The notes below the pieces were generated by a model. That model did no database searches, was not told the origin of the DNA, and saw only the letters and a program-made list of their open reading frames with translations. Shown one piece after another: positions 1 through 7,685 of a DNA stretch of 64,000 nt. The stretch is from Streptomyces sp. NBC_00286 (GTDB lineage Bacteria > Actinomycetota > Actinomycetes > Streptomycetales > Streptomycetaceae): the NCBI RefSeq assembly GCF_036173125.1, contig NZ_CP108054.1, positions 6,601,001-6,665,000 of the forward strand. The letters run 5' to 3'. The position numbers and the translations under genes were made by a program. Position 1 is the first letter of the stretch. The number at the start of each line of letters is the position of its first letter.

Positions 1-1
1 C

Positions 2-232
2 CTCCTCGTGGAAGGCGTCGACGAGCGCACCCTGCACGACTACACGACGCGGCTCCTGGACGCCTTCACCGACCCGTTCATCCTCGCCCACGGCCATCCG
101 GTCCAGGTGACCACCAGCATCGGAGCCCGCAGCATCACCAAGCCGACGGCGCCCACGGAAGCGCTCCGGGACGCCGACACGGCCTTGTACAGAGCGAAGA
201 CGGCGGGCAAGAACCAGGCCGCTTTCTACTGA
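2..232 (+). CDS. GGDEF-domain protein (diguanylate cyclase-like), C-terminal end only
   Basis: The open frame enters from the left edge and ends at a TGA, giving about 76 residues. The sequence contains a TTSIGA strand followed by a DADTALYRAKTAGKN helix, which is the characteristic C-terminal end of GGDEF domains that make or bind cyclic di-GMP. The GGDEF catalytic signature itself and any sensor domain lie outside the window, so activity cannot be judged. A GTG at position 8 is only an internal codon. The gene converges on the minus-strand GH59 gene, and a perfect hairpin between them can terminate both. Confidence 0.8.
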   Translation, partial: LLVEGVDERTLHDYTTRLLDAFTDPFILAHGHPVQVTTSIGARSITKPTAPTEALRDADTALYRAKTAGKNQAAFY

Positions 233-250
233 GGACCTCCGGCAGGGGCG

Positions 251-293
251 CCGACGACCACGGACGCGGTACAGGCGCGCCCGTGGTCGTCGG
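251..293. terminator. Bidirectional hairpin between convergent genes
   Basis: A perfect 13-bp inverted repeat, CCGACGACCACGG at 251-263 and its complement at 281-293, encloses a 17-base loop. It lies between the GGDEF stop and the GH59 stop, the expected place for a shared factor-independent terminator in Streptomyces, where U-tracts are often missing. Confidence 0.7.
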
Positions 294-321
294 TGAACGT
301 GACGATCTCGCTGCCGTATCT

Positions 322-3069
322 CTACGGTCGGCCCTCACCGGGAACGACGTGGAACGCGTCGAGAACGAGCTTCCCCGACTTGAGGACGAACTTCGCCGTG
401 TGCTTGCCCTCGGGCAGGCCGCGGAGCTTGTACGTCGCGAGGCGCTTGTCGACGGCGGAGGTCTTCGCGTCCACCGCGACCGGCTTGCCGTCGACGTAGA
501 CATCGAGAACGGCGCTGCCGTCGTTGCCGCCGATGACATCGATCCCCGTACCGGTGAACGGGACGCTGAAGGACGCACCGGCGGCCGTGCTCGTCGACGT
601 CGACCGGTACCAGTCCATCGCGTCGCCGAGTGAGGCCTTCCGGCTCCAGGCGCCGTCGTACGCGACCGAACCGTCCATGTTGTCGAGCTGGGTGCCGGTG
701 TAGGGCGTGTACCCGTCGATCTTCTCGACCTTCAGGTTGTCGAAGCCCGTCTTGTAGAAGTCGCTGCCGAGCTTGACGCGGCCCTGGGTCTGCGGAGTCG
801 GATCCTCGTACGTGGCGACGGCTTCCCCGTCGATGAAGGCCGTGACCGTCGCGCCCTTCGCCTCGATGGCGAGACGGTAGGTGTCTGACGCGGCGACCGT
901 ACCCGCCTTGATCGCGGTGCCGTACTCGTAGAACGTCCAGGTGCCGTCCGGGCGGATACGTACGTTGTAGGCGGCGTCGCTGATCGCCATGCCCTTCTGC
1001 TGGCGGACGCCCAGGGAGGCGAGCCCGCCCGCCGGGTCCGGGAAGGAGACGTCGACCGTGGCCTTGTAGCTCTCCCAGCGGAAGTCGCCGACCGTGGTGT
1101 TCGGCGTGTGCCGGTTCCAGGCGTGGGTGTCCTTCATGGACTGGTCCATGTACTGGTACAGCACGTTGTCGCCGCCCGCGTCCTTCCCGACCTCCCAGGC
1201 GCCGGTCTGGTCGACCATGTAGCGCGGCTGGTTGCCACGGGACGTCAGGTAGGGCTGAGAAACCTTGTGCGCGCCGTCTCCCGCGCCGACCCGGACCCTG
1301 CCCTCCTCCTCGTAGCCGAAGTCGTCGGCGTACAGGACGTCGTCGCGGGTGTTGCGCTTCTTGCCGGTGGCGTCGGTGTCGAGCACCGTACGGTCCCCGG
1401 ACTTGGGCAGACGCTGCTTCGTCGCCTTGTCGCGGCTCTTGTCCAGCGTCGTCAGGGTCACGATCGACCGCGGCTTCACCGTGTACGTGTAGTAGCCGTC
1501 GCCGCCGGGCCGGATCTGGTCGGCGAGGTGCTTGAAGTTCGCGTCGTAGGCCTGCCCCGCGTCCGCCGCACGGGTCTCCCAGACCTCCATGGTCGGGTCC
1601 GAACCGAGTCGCATGTTCTCGGCCTTGATGCGATAAGTCTTGGCCTGGTCACTGTCGTTGACCACGACCGTCGAGAAGTCCCTCTTACGGGGATCCGCGA
1701 GCGTCATATAACTCGGGGCACCGTTCGACCCGTCGACGTTCTCGGTGCCGCTCACCCCGCTGTAACTGGCCTCCGGAACGGTGCGCCAAATACCCGCCGT
1801 GTTGGTGTCGTTCTCCCAGCCGGTCTTCGCGAACTGAGTGAAGTGCTGCATCACATAGAGCGCCGCGTCGTAATGGAGATAGCCCGACCAGGGATCGCGG
1901 GCGCTGACGAGTTCCTTGTGGCTGTACTGGGCGCCCTCGTAGAAGGACCCGATCGCCGGCTGGAAGATGTAGTGCGTCCGCTTGGAGTTGGCGTAGCTCT
2001 TGACGGAACGGTTCGCGAGGTCGAGGGCGCTTTGTACGCCGCCGATTCCGGTGCTCGCGCCATTGGGGCCTTCGGTGTTGTTGACGCGGTATTCGGTGTA
2101 GCCGAAGGAGCCGACGCCCTCGCTGTACCAGACTTCCTTGTCCTGGCCGTACGTGTTCTCACCGGTCGCCAGTTTTGTGTACGGCCGGTAGGTGGCGCTG
2201 TCGGGGGTGCCGTCCAGCCGGTCGTCGGTGGTGTAGTGGTAGCCCACCGCGTCGACCATGCCGAAGAGTTCGGCGTCCGTGAGCAGGGCGGGGCCGATGT
2301 TCTTCGTGGTGTTCTCGTCCGATGCGGTGATCTTGATGTCGCGGTACGCCTTCGCGGCCGCCTTCTGCTGCCGGGGCGTCAGTCCGTAACGCGGGTCGGC
2401 GAATTCTCTGTCGTTCACCAGCGCGTTCTTGTACCACTTGATGAAGGAGAGGTCGGGGGTACGCGTCTCGTTCTTGTCCGGGTTGACGTAGTCGACGATG
2501 TATCCGTATTTCTCGTACGCGTCGAGGATCGTCTCCTTGTACCACTTATACATCTCGTCGGTGCCGGTGCCCTTGTCCCATTCGTTCTGGACCCATTCGG
2601 GCATTTCCCAGCGGAGAATGGAGACTTTGAGATTCCGGTTGACCGTCTTGGCGTCGGCGGCCAGTTGAAAGCCGGGGGAGCGGGAGGAGTCGGCGAGTTC
2701 GTCCGGCGTGCGCATCGTCGCCGGATCGGAACCGGTCGACGTGTTCGTGTCCGTCCCCATCTCGATCTTGACGTGGTTGATCAGTGGATTCTTCCCGCCG
2801 AAAAGAACCTTGATGAGCTGCCAGTACCGATCGGGCTGCTGGGCCTTGTAGTCCATCAGCAGATTGGTCGTGCTGTTGCAGCTGAGCAGACCAAGTCCCT
2901 TGTACGTCAAGCCGTTCACGTTGTCGGCGCGAACATCGTTCCCGTCGACTATGACCTCGACGGGATCCTCCGCGGTGTGCGCGGCAGGGGCATTGACCAC
3001 TCCGGCCGCCAGCGCCATGGCGGCAGCCGCGGCAACCGACCCCCACCCGAACCGTCTCTGCGTGCCCAT
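322..3069 (-). CDS. Secreted family GH59-like glycoside hydrolase (galactocerebrosidase-type)
   Basis: The 915-residue product matches the layout of galactosylceramidase-like GH59 enzymes: a TIM-barrel N-terminal half, then beta-rich domains including a lectin-like module. I chose the ATG at 3069 because it is preceded by GGGAG at good spacing and starts a clean signal peptide (MGTQRRFG, an Ala-rich hydrophobic stretch, then a likely cut after AHTA near residue 33). An in-frame ATG at 3108 would add 13 residues but has no clear ribosome site. Candidate catalytic glutamates, by analogy with the family, are E201 in NPDKNE (acid/base) and E317 in VWYSEG (nucleophile). It probably releases galactose or a related sugar from extracellular glycoconjugates; the real substrate is unknown. 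Two operator-like sites lie upstream. Confidence 0.85.
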   Translation of the reverse strand: MGTQRRFGWGSVAAAAAMALAAGVVNAPAAHTAEDPVEVIVDGNDVRADNVNGLTYKGLGLLSCNSTTNLLMDYKAQQPDRYWQLIKVLFGGKNPLINHVKIEMGTDTNTSTGSDPATMRTPDELADSSRSPGFQLAADAKTVNRNLKVSILRWEMPEWVQNEWDKGTGTDEMYKWYKETILDAYEKYGYIVDYVNPDKNETRTPDLSFIKWYKNALVNDREFADPRYGLTPRQQKAAAKAYRDIKITASDENTTKNIGPALLTDAELFGMVDAVGYHYTTDDRLDGTPDSATYRPYTKLATGENTYGQDKEVWYSEGVGSFGYTEYRVNNTEGPNGASTGIGGVQSALDLANRSVKSYANSKRTHYIFQPAIGSFYEGAQYSHKELVSARDPWSGYLHYDAALYVMQHFTQFAKTGWENDTNTAGIWRTVPEASYSGVSGTENVDGSNGAPSYMTLADPRKRDFSTVVVNDSDQAKTYRIKAENMRLGSDPTMEVWETRAADAGQAYDANFKHLADQIRPGGDGYYTYTVKPRSIVTLTTLDKSRDKATKQRLPKSGDRTVLDTDATGKKRNTRDDVLYADDFGYEEEGRVRVGAGDGAHKVSQPYLTSRGNQPRYMVDQTGAWEVGKDAGGDNVLYQYMDQSMKDTHAWNRHTPNTTVGDFRWESYKATVDVSFPDPAGGLASLGVRQQKGMAISDAAYNVRIRPDGTWTFYEYGTAIKAGTVAASDTYRLAIEAKGATVTAFIDGEAVATYEDPTPQTQGRVKLGSDFYKTGFDNLKVEKIDGYTPYTGTQLDNMDGSVAYDGAWSRKASLGDAMDWYRSTSTSTAAGASFSVPFTGTGIDVIGGNDGSAVLDVYVDGKPVAVDAKTSAVDKRLATYKLRGLPEGKHTAKFVLKSGKLVLDAFHVVPGEGRP

Positions 3070-3090
3070 CCGGCCTCGACTCCCGCCAGG

Positions 3091-3106
3091 GTTCGATATT
3101 TCGAAC
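3091..3106. promoter_or_regulatory. Inverted repeat just upstream of the GH59 start
   Basis: GTTCGATATTTCGAAC has perfect 6-bp arms (GTTCGA/TCGAAC) around TATT. It sits 22-37 bases before the chosen GH59 start, where a repressor could block transcription. Repeats with CGAA/TTCG arms are known upstream of sugar-hydrolase genes in actinomycetes. The assignment is from position and symmetry only. Confidence 0.4.
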
Positions 3107-3136
3107 ATTGTTCGCTCGCCGGAGGAACCGTAGGAG

Positions 3137-3149
3137 GCAAGCGCTTTCC
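3137..3149. promoter_or_regulatory. LacI/GalR-type operator upstream of the GH59 gene
   Basis: The core AAGCGCTT at 3139-3146 is a perfect palindrome inside GCAAGCGCTTTCC, very close to the classical LacI-family operator centred on a CpG step. It lies about 70 bases upstream of the GH59 start, so sugar-responsive repression by a LacI-family protein encoded elsewhere is likely. No such regulator gene is in the window. Confidence 0.55.
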
Positions 3150-3310
3150 CCGTCAATGCCCGTGACGAGACTGCTTCTTGGGCTTCCTGTGTCGGGTGAG
3201 GGGAGCCGGCGCCTCGGTCCGCTCGCTCGGCGGAGCCGTAGCCACGGACGGAGGGCGAGGCGGGAGGCTTCCGATTGCCGCTCTGTCGACGTGCCCTTAG
3301 TTTCGGGGCG

Positions 3311-3353
3311 TCGGGATATCCCGATAAGGCCGATATGACACTTATGTCGGCCT
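3311..3353. promoter_or_regulatory. Palindrome plus inverted repeat upstream of the Gln-rich gene
   Basis: TCGGGATATCCCGA at 3311-3324 is a perfect 14-base palindrome. Immediately after it, AGGCCGA (3327-3333) and TCGGCCT (3347-3353) form a second perfect 7-bp inverted repeat with a 13-base spacer. Both lie within 70 bases of the start of the small glutamine-rich gene, and the region is shared with the divergent GH59 gene. This looks like an operator region, but the regulator is unknown. Confidence 0.45.
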
Positions 3354-3380
3354 CCCTCGGTAGTGGTGAAAGGAGCATTC

Positions 3381-3863
3381 ATGTCGGTGATGACCGGTAC
3401 TCAACCCCAACAGCAGTACGGCACGCAGTTCGGCGCTCAGCAGGGCGGCCCGCAGCAGATCACCCAGCTGGTTCAGCAGACCATCCAGCAGGCGTGTCAG
3501 CAGACGGCCCAGCAGGTCGCGCAGCAGGTGCAGCAGACGTTCCAGCAGATCCAGCAGCTTCAGCAGCAGCTGCAGCAGCGGCCGGAGCTGGCTCAGCAGG
3601 CGCACCCGTACCTGGCGCTCGCGCTGCACCGCTCGCTGGCCGGGGCGGTCCGCCACGCCGTGGAGCAGTCCGTGCAGCAGGCGCTGCCGAACACGATCGT
3701 GGCCCTGCTCACGCAGAGCCAGCAAGGTCAGCAGGGCATGCAGGGCCAGGGCATGCAGGGCCAGCAGCAGTGGGGCGGCGGGTTCGGTCAGCAGTCCCCG
3801 CAGTACCAGCAGCAGCCCGGCTTCGGCTTCGGCCAGATGGGCCAGCCGTTCGGTATCGGCTGA
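3381..3863 (+). CDS. Small glutamine-rich protein of unknown function
   Basis: The 160-residue protein begins at the ATG at 3381, chosen because GAAAGGAG lies 5 bases upstream; an earlier in-frame GTG at 3363 lacks a ribosome site. Residues about 9-75 are dominated by Gln, with heptad-like spacing (ITQLVQQTIQQ, VQQTFQQIQQL) that suggests amphipathic helices or a coiled coil. A hydrophobic central helix (HPYLALALHRSL to TIVALL) follows, then a Gln/Gly/Met tail with GMQGQ repeats and FGFGQMGQPFG. There is no signal peptide. I cannot assign a function. Assembly into oligomers or low-complexity aggregates is an inference from composition. A strong hairpin follows it, separating it from the subtilase-like gene. 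Confidence 0.75.
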   Translation: MSVMTGTQPQQQYGTQFGAQQGGPQQITQLVQQTIQQACQQTAQQVAQQVQQTFQQIQQLQQQLQQRPELAQQAHPYLALALHRSLAGAVRHAVEQSVQQALPNTIVALLTQSQQGQQGMQGQGMQGQQQWGGGFGQQSPQYQQQPGFGFGQMGQPFGIG

Positions 3864-3876
3864 CGAGTAGGGCAGC

Positions 3877-3923
3877 GTGACGCGGTGTGCCCGGAGCAGC
3901 AGATTCCGGGCACACCGCATCAC
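3877..3923 (+). terminator. Strong hairpin after the Gln-rich gene
   Basis: GCGGTGTGCCCGG at 3882-3894 pairs perfectly with 3906-3918 across an 11-base loop. After one mismatch, GTGA at 3877-3880 pairs with TCAC at 3920-3923. The 17-pair stem begins 14 bases after the stop codon and very probably terminates transcription. Confidence 0.8.
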
Positions 3924-3997
3924 CTTGAACGGGCGAGCTGCCCTGTTGCCGGATCAGGAGCACCAGTTACGACGTAGGCGTGGTGAAGGTGGACGTA

Positions 3998-5734
3998 ATG
4001 GCTAAGGAAAGGCCCGGAAACAGCGGGGCGAGCGGGTCCGAGGGTGGTGCGGGGGCCGAAGGACCGGACCCGGAGGGCAGGCAGGCGGAGCCGGGCGGGA
4101 AAGCCGCACGGTCACCGCACCCGGTGCAATCGCGCCGGGAGCGGTACATGGTGACGCCGCTGCCGCGGCATCTGCTCCCCCCAGGAATTCCCGAGCTCAG
4201 CATGGACCAGGTGTGCGACCAACTGGAGCGGATGCCCGAGGTCGAGGTGACCCGCAGGCTCCGGCCCTCGGAGAAACTGCAGTCGGCCGGGATGCCTCCC
4301 TCCTGCCCGGAGATCGCGGTCGTCGAGGTGCCCGAGTCTCAGTTGCCGGCGATGCGGACTCTGCACGTACATATCGAGCCGGACCTACCGCTGTCCGCGG
4401 CCCCACCCGCCACTGCGCCGGCCGCAGGGATCCCGCTGCGCGATCCGGGGCTGGTCATGCCCTTGGACGAACCCGTCGAGATCGCGCTGCGCGTCTGCGG
4501 CCCCGAGGGTGAACCGCTGGCCGGGGCGGGCGTGTTCCTGATCGGTTCGGCATGGCCCGCTCAGGGCGTCACCGCGGCCGACGGGACGGTCACCGTCACG
4601 CTGCCCACGGAGACCGTCCAGTCCATTCAGTCCCTGTACGTCCGCCCCGTGGGCGGCTACACCGACCGCTGGATCACTCGTCCGGACCTGTCGGCGACCG
4701 AGCAGAACCTGGTCACGCTCACGCCGCTGGCGAAGGCGTACCCGGGGCTGGAGGAGCGGCAGCAGTACGGCTGGGGCCAGCAGGCGATGCGGCTGGACCG
4801 GCTGCCTCCCACGTTCCGCGCCTTCGGGGTCAAGGTCGGGGTCATCGGGTCGGGTGTCGCCAGCGAGCATCCCGATCTGAAGCAGCGGGTGCGCTCCGGG
4901 GTCGATCTCGTCCGCGGTACGGAGGAAGGCTGGGCCTACGACCCGGTGGGCACCGGCACGCACGCGGCGGGCGTCATCGCCGGAGCGGACACCGGCAAGG
5001 GCGTCATCGGCACCGCGGTCGACGCCGAGATCGAGGTCTGCCAGGTGCTGCCCGGCGGCTGCTTCAGCGACCTGATCGCCGCGCTGGACCACTGCATCGA
5101 ACGCGACGTCGACATCGCGCACATCGCCGTGGCGACGCCGTACCCCTCGGCGCTGGTCTCCCGCAAACTGGCCGACGCCAATGCGGCAGGGATCGCCTGC
5201 GTCGCCCCGGCGGGCGACACGGGCGGACCGGTCTGCTTCCCCGCCTCGCTGCCCACCGTGTTCACCGTGGGTGCGCTGGGGGTCTTCGGCTCCTTCCCGC
5301 CGGACACCTCCCAGGCCACCCACGCGGGCCCGCAGCTGACGCCGGAAGGGCTGTTCGCCGCGCCGTTCAGCTGTTACGGCCCCGGGGTCGACGCGGCTGC
5401 CCCCGGCGTTGCGGTCCTGTCGTGCTCGCCGGAGGGCGGATACGCGGCCCTCGACGGCACCGGTACGGCCTCGGCCCATGTCGTCGGTCTCGCCGCCCTC
5501 GTTCTCGCCCATCACGAGGACTTCCACGGCCAGTTGCTGCCGCGCGGACCCGGCCGGGTGCGGCACCTGTTCGAGATCATCGCCGCCAGCTGCCGCCCAC
5601 TGGCCGCCCCGGGCACCATGGACGCCGCCCGCATCGGACGCGGCCTCCCCGACGCCCTCACCGCCCTCGGCCTGGCGCCCGGGGTGCAACTGGCCCCGGC
5701 TCTGTCTCCTTACGTCCCGACCACGACCGGGTAG
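3998..5734 (+). CDS. Subtilisin-fold (S8) protein with lost catalytic residues, a probable pseudoprotease
   Basis: The 578-residue protein starts at ATG 3998, preceded by GAAGGTGG; a GTG at 3980 is a weaker alternative. Residues 1-50 are polar and disordered-looking, with no signal peptide. Residues about 150-245 resemble a beta-sandwich domain of the carboxypeptidase-regulatory type (EPLAGAGVFL...AADGTVTVTL). Residues 275-560 follow the S8 fold. The three catalytic blocks are altered: the Asp block (normally D-T/S-G) reads VIGSGV with Gly284, the His block GTGTHAAGV keeps His322, and the Ser block (normally GTSMA) reads GTGTASAHV with Gly489. The oxyanion Asn position is Asp407 (PAGD). Proteolysis is therefore unlikely, and a binding or scaffold role is more plausible. 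The frame is intact and the sequence well conserved, so it is not simple decay. Confidence 0.8.
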   Translation: MAKERPGNSGASGSEGGAGAEGPDPEGRQAEPGGKAARSPHPVQSRRERYMVTPLPRHLLPPGIPELSMDQVCDQLERMPEVEVTRRLRPSEKLQSAGMPPSCPEIAVVEVPESQLPAMRTLHVHIEPDLPLSAAPPATAPAAGIPLRDPGLVMPLDEPVEIALRVCGPEGEPLAGAGVFLIGSAWPAQGVTAADGTVTVTLPTETVQSIQSLYVRPVGGYTDRWITRPDLSATEQNLVTLTPLAKAYPGLEERQQYGWGQQAMRLDRLPPTFRAFGVKVGVIGSGVASEHPDLKQRVRSGVDLVRGTEEGWAYDPVGTGTHAAGVIAGADTGKGVIGTAVDAEIEVCQVLPGGCFSDLIAALDHCIERDVDIAHIAVATPYPSALVSRKLADANAAGIACVAPAGDTGGPVCFPASLPTVFTVGALGVFGSFPPDTSQATHAGPQLTPEGLFAAPFSCYGPGVDAAAPGVAVLSCSPEGGYAALDGTGTASAHVVGLAALVLAHHEDFHGQLLPRGPGRVRHLFEIIAASCRPLAAPGTMDAARIGRGLPDALTALGLAPGVQLAPALSPYVPTTTG

Positions 5735-5806
5735 GCCCACCCGCTAGGCGCACCCGCTAGGCCCACCCTCACTCGGCCGTAGGGCCGGTCGATGACGATC
5801 AACACC

Positions 5807-5837
5807 GGGATGCGCGATCAACGTGGTCGCGCATCCC
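5807..5837 (+). terminator. Hairpin terminator after the subtilase-like gene
   Basis: GGGATGCGCGA at 5807-5817 and TCGCGCATCCC at 5827-5837 form a perfect 11-bp stem with a 9-base loop, 72 bases after the stop codon. Confidence 0.75.
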
Positions 5838-6111
5838 GCTCGTACGGTGGTCAGCACCGACAGCATCTGTACGGCCCTATAGCCGCCCTGAGCTGGTTCT
5901 TTCTGGCACGGTCGCGGTGCCGCGGATTCGTCGGCGCCGGAGGGCGCTCCGGCCGAGTGCTCCCGGCCGGAGCCCGCGCATTCGTCGCCGAGGTGACGGA
6001 CATCCGGGCGTGAACCCCGTCGGATCGTCGATGATTGTCGATGTAACGACAAATCAGACCCCCTGCCTCTAGGCTCTGACAATCTGTCACCGACAAGCCC
6101 ATGGGGGTCTC
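5838..6111. other. Intergenic region upstream of the haloperoxidase
   Basis: I see no convincing gene here. A perfect 9-bp inverted repeat, GCTCCGGCC (5946-5954) and GGCCGGAGC (5965-5973), could be another hairpin. TTGTCG (6035-6040) and CGACAA (6047-6052) form a 6-bp inverted repeat about 60 bases before the next start, a possible operator. A TAGGCT at 6070-6075 could be a -10 element, but no -35 is clear. Confidence 0.4.
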
Positions 6112-7401
6112 GTGACACAACGCCCGCTCGCCGGATCATTCAGAGGGTTACGCCGTATCGCGGTCCTCACCGCACTCGCGCTGACCGTCCCACTGACGGC
6201 CACCACCGCCGAGGCACACAGCGGCGTGGAGGCCGCCCCGGGCAATCCCGTCATCGCCTGGAACATCCACGCCCAGACCGCCATCTACGACACCGCCAAG
6301 CAGTCGCCCACCACCAGCACCCGCAGCTTCGCCATCGTGCAGGGCGCCGTGTACGACGCGGTCAACGCCGTCGCCGGCCGTCCGTACGAGCCCCTGGTCA
6401 GCGCGCCCCGCAGCCGCCCCGGGGACTCCACCGCCGCGGCGGTGGCCGCGGCCGCCCACGACACGCTGCTGTGGCTCTTCCCGGGGCAGGCCGAGTCGCT
6501 GAACGCCCGGTACGACGAGGCGCTGGCCGCGATCCCCGACGGCCGCGCCGAGGACGGCGGGGTGGCCGTCGGCAGGGCCGCCGCCGCGGCGATGACCGAG
6601 AGCCGCCGTGACGACGGCTTCGACCCCACCGCGCCGTGGACCGTCGGCACCGAGCCGGGCGAATACCGGCTCACCCCGCCCGGCTACGTCAACGTCGGCG
6701 CCTGGGTGCCGAACCTGAAGCCGTTCGTCGTCCCCGACGCCGGCGCCTACCGGGTCAAGCCCCCGCCGGCCCTGACCGGCGCCGCCTGGGCCCGCGACCT
6801 GAACGAGGTCAAGAGCCTCGGCGCGGCCACCAGCACCGTCCGCACCGAGGACCAGACCGAGGCGGCGATCTGGTGGGACGACCCCCGGATGGTCGAATGG
6901 TCGATCACCCGGCAACTCGCCGACGCGCACCGCCTCAGCAGCCTCCGGACGGCCCGGCTGCTCGCCATGGTGTACGTGGCCTCCGCCGACACCCTGATCG
7001 CCTGCTACAAGGCCAAGGCGCACTGGAACTTCTGGCGCCCAGTGACGGCCATTCCGCTCGCCGGCACCGACGGCAACGCGGCCACCGATCCCGACCCGGA
7101 CTGGACGCCGCTGCGGGTCACCGCCCCGTCGCCGGAGTACCCGTCGGGCCACGCCTGCTTCACCACGGCGGTCATGACGGTCCTGGGGTCGTTCTTCGGC
7201 CGTGACGACCTCACGTTCGCCGCGTACAGCCCCGCGTCCGGCACGACCCGCCACTACGACAGCCTTCAGGCGGCGACAGCCGAACTCCTGGAGGCGCGAA
7301 TCTGGGCCGGCGTGCATTACCGCTTCGCCTCCGAGCACGGGCACCGGCTCGGGCTGGCGGTCACCCTCGACGTCCTGAACCGCGCCTTCCAGCGGCGCTG
7401 A
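6112..7401 (+). CDS. Secreted vanadium-dependent haloperoxidase / PAP2-superfamily phosphatase
   Basis: The 429-residue protein starts at GTG 6112 after a GGGGG stretch and opens with an N-terminal signal peptide (RRIAVLTALALTVPLTATTAEA), so it is exported. The C-terminal third has the three-part signature shared by vanadium haloperoxidases and acid phosphatases: K302-x6-R309-P (KAHWNFWRP), P344-S-G-H347 (PEYPSGHA), and R396-x5-H402 (RIWAGVH). These residues hold vanadate or phosphate, and His347 would be the acid-base residue. The spacing fits bacterial vanadium-haloperoxidase-like proteins; halogenation cannot be proven from sequence and phosphatase activity is possible. Codon 13 (6148-6150) is TTA, so translation probably needs the bldA tRNA. 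It stands alone. Confidence 0.8.
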   Translation: MTQRPLAGSFRGLRRIAVLTALALTVPLTATTAEAHSGVEAAPGNPVIAWNIHAQTAIYDTAKQSPTTSTRSFAIVQGAVYDAVNAVAGRPYEPLVSAPRSRPGDSTAAAVAAAAHDTLLWLFPGQAESLNARYDEALAAIPDGRAEDGGVAVGRAAAAAMTESRRDDGFDPTAPWTVGTEPGEYRLTPPGYVNVGAWVPNLKPFVVPDAGAYRVKPPPALTGAAWARDLNEVKSLGAATSTVRTEDQTEAAIWWDDPRMVEWSITRQLADAHRLSSLRTARLLAMVYVASADTLIACYKAKAHWNFWRPVTAIPLAGTDGNAATDPDPDWTPLRVTAPSPEYPSGHACFTTAVMTVLGSFFGRDDLTFAAYSPASGTTRHYDSLQAATAELLEARIWAGVHYRFASEHGHRLGLAVTLDVLNRAFQRR

Positions 7402-7420
7402 CGCGGCCGTCCCTTCATCC

Positions 7421-7482
7421 AACGGAGTTCCTCGTGCGACAGAAGGATCTTGGTCGATCTCCTGCCTATGGGGAACTCCGTT
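7421..7482. repeat. 11-bp inverted repeat at the edge of an IS remnant
   Basis: AACGGAGTTCC at 7421-7431 and GGAACTCCGTT at 7472-7482 are perfect inverted copies 40 bases apart. The right copy abuts the IS701-like coding remnant, so this may be part of the element's end or its regulatory hairpin. Confidence 0.5.
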
Positions 7483-7483
7483 G

Positions 7484-7573
7484 CTGGCGTATATGCGGGG
7501 ACTGCCTGCTCCGCTGGAGCGGAAGAACGGCTGGACGCCGGCGGAGGAAGCCGGGCACGCGGGTCAAAGGTGA
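7484..7573 (+). pseudogene. IS701-like transposase N-terminal remnant
   Basis: Read from 7484, the 29 codons give LAYMRGLPAPLERKNGWT followed by PAEEAGHAG and a stop. This resembles the N-terminal segment of IS701-family transposases of Streptomyces, which usually continues for about 400 residues. Only the stub is left, so it cannot transpose. It marks the left edge of a region rich in gene fragments. Confidence 0.6.
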
Positions 7574-7602
7574 CGTGACTTGCGATAGCTCAGAGCAGTG
7601 TG

Positions 7603-7620
7603 GCGCCCCCGGCGGGGCGC
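7603..7620. terminator. Small GC hairpin
   Basis: GCGCCCC (7603-7609) and GGGGCGC (7614-7620) form a 7-bp stem with a CGGC loop about 65 bases before the DUF2637 gene. It may terminate transcription coming out of the IS remnant. Confidence 0.4.
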
Positions 7621-7685
7621 GTAGCAGACGGATGGCGGTCTGAGCTGGGGTTTCCGGTAGGGAAGCTCATCGTTGAAGGGAGCTT

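Noticed and set aside
283..633. A 116-codon plus-strand frame opposite the 3' end of the GH59 gene, and a minus-strand frame at 135-578 opposite the GGDEF tail
   Set aside because: Both overlap better-supported genes and one spans the terminator hairpin.
1108..3165. A 685-codon plus-strand frame opposite the GH59 gene
   Set aside because: Antisense shadow. The minus strand encodes a full GH59-like protein with signal peptide and catalytic motifs.
5792..6013. A 73-codon plus-strand frame between the subtilase-like and haloperoxidase genes
   Set aside because: It starts before and runs through the terminator hairpin, has no ribosome site and no recognisable sequence.
7434..7643. A 69-codon frame starting at GTG 7434
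   Set aside because: Arg/Gly-rich and out of frame with the IS701-like remnant that lies in the same DNA.
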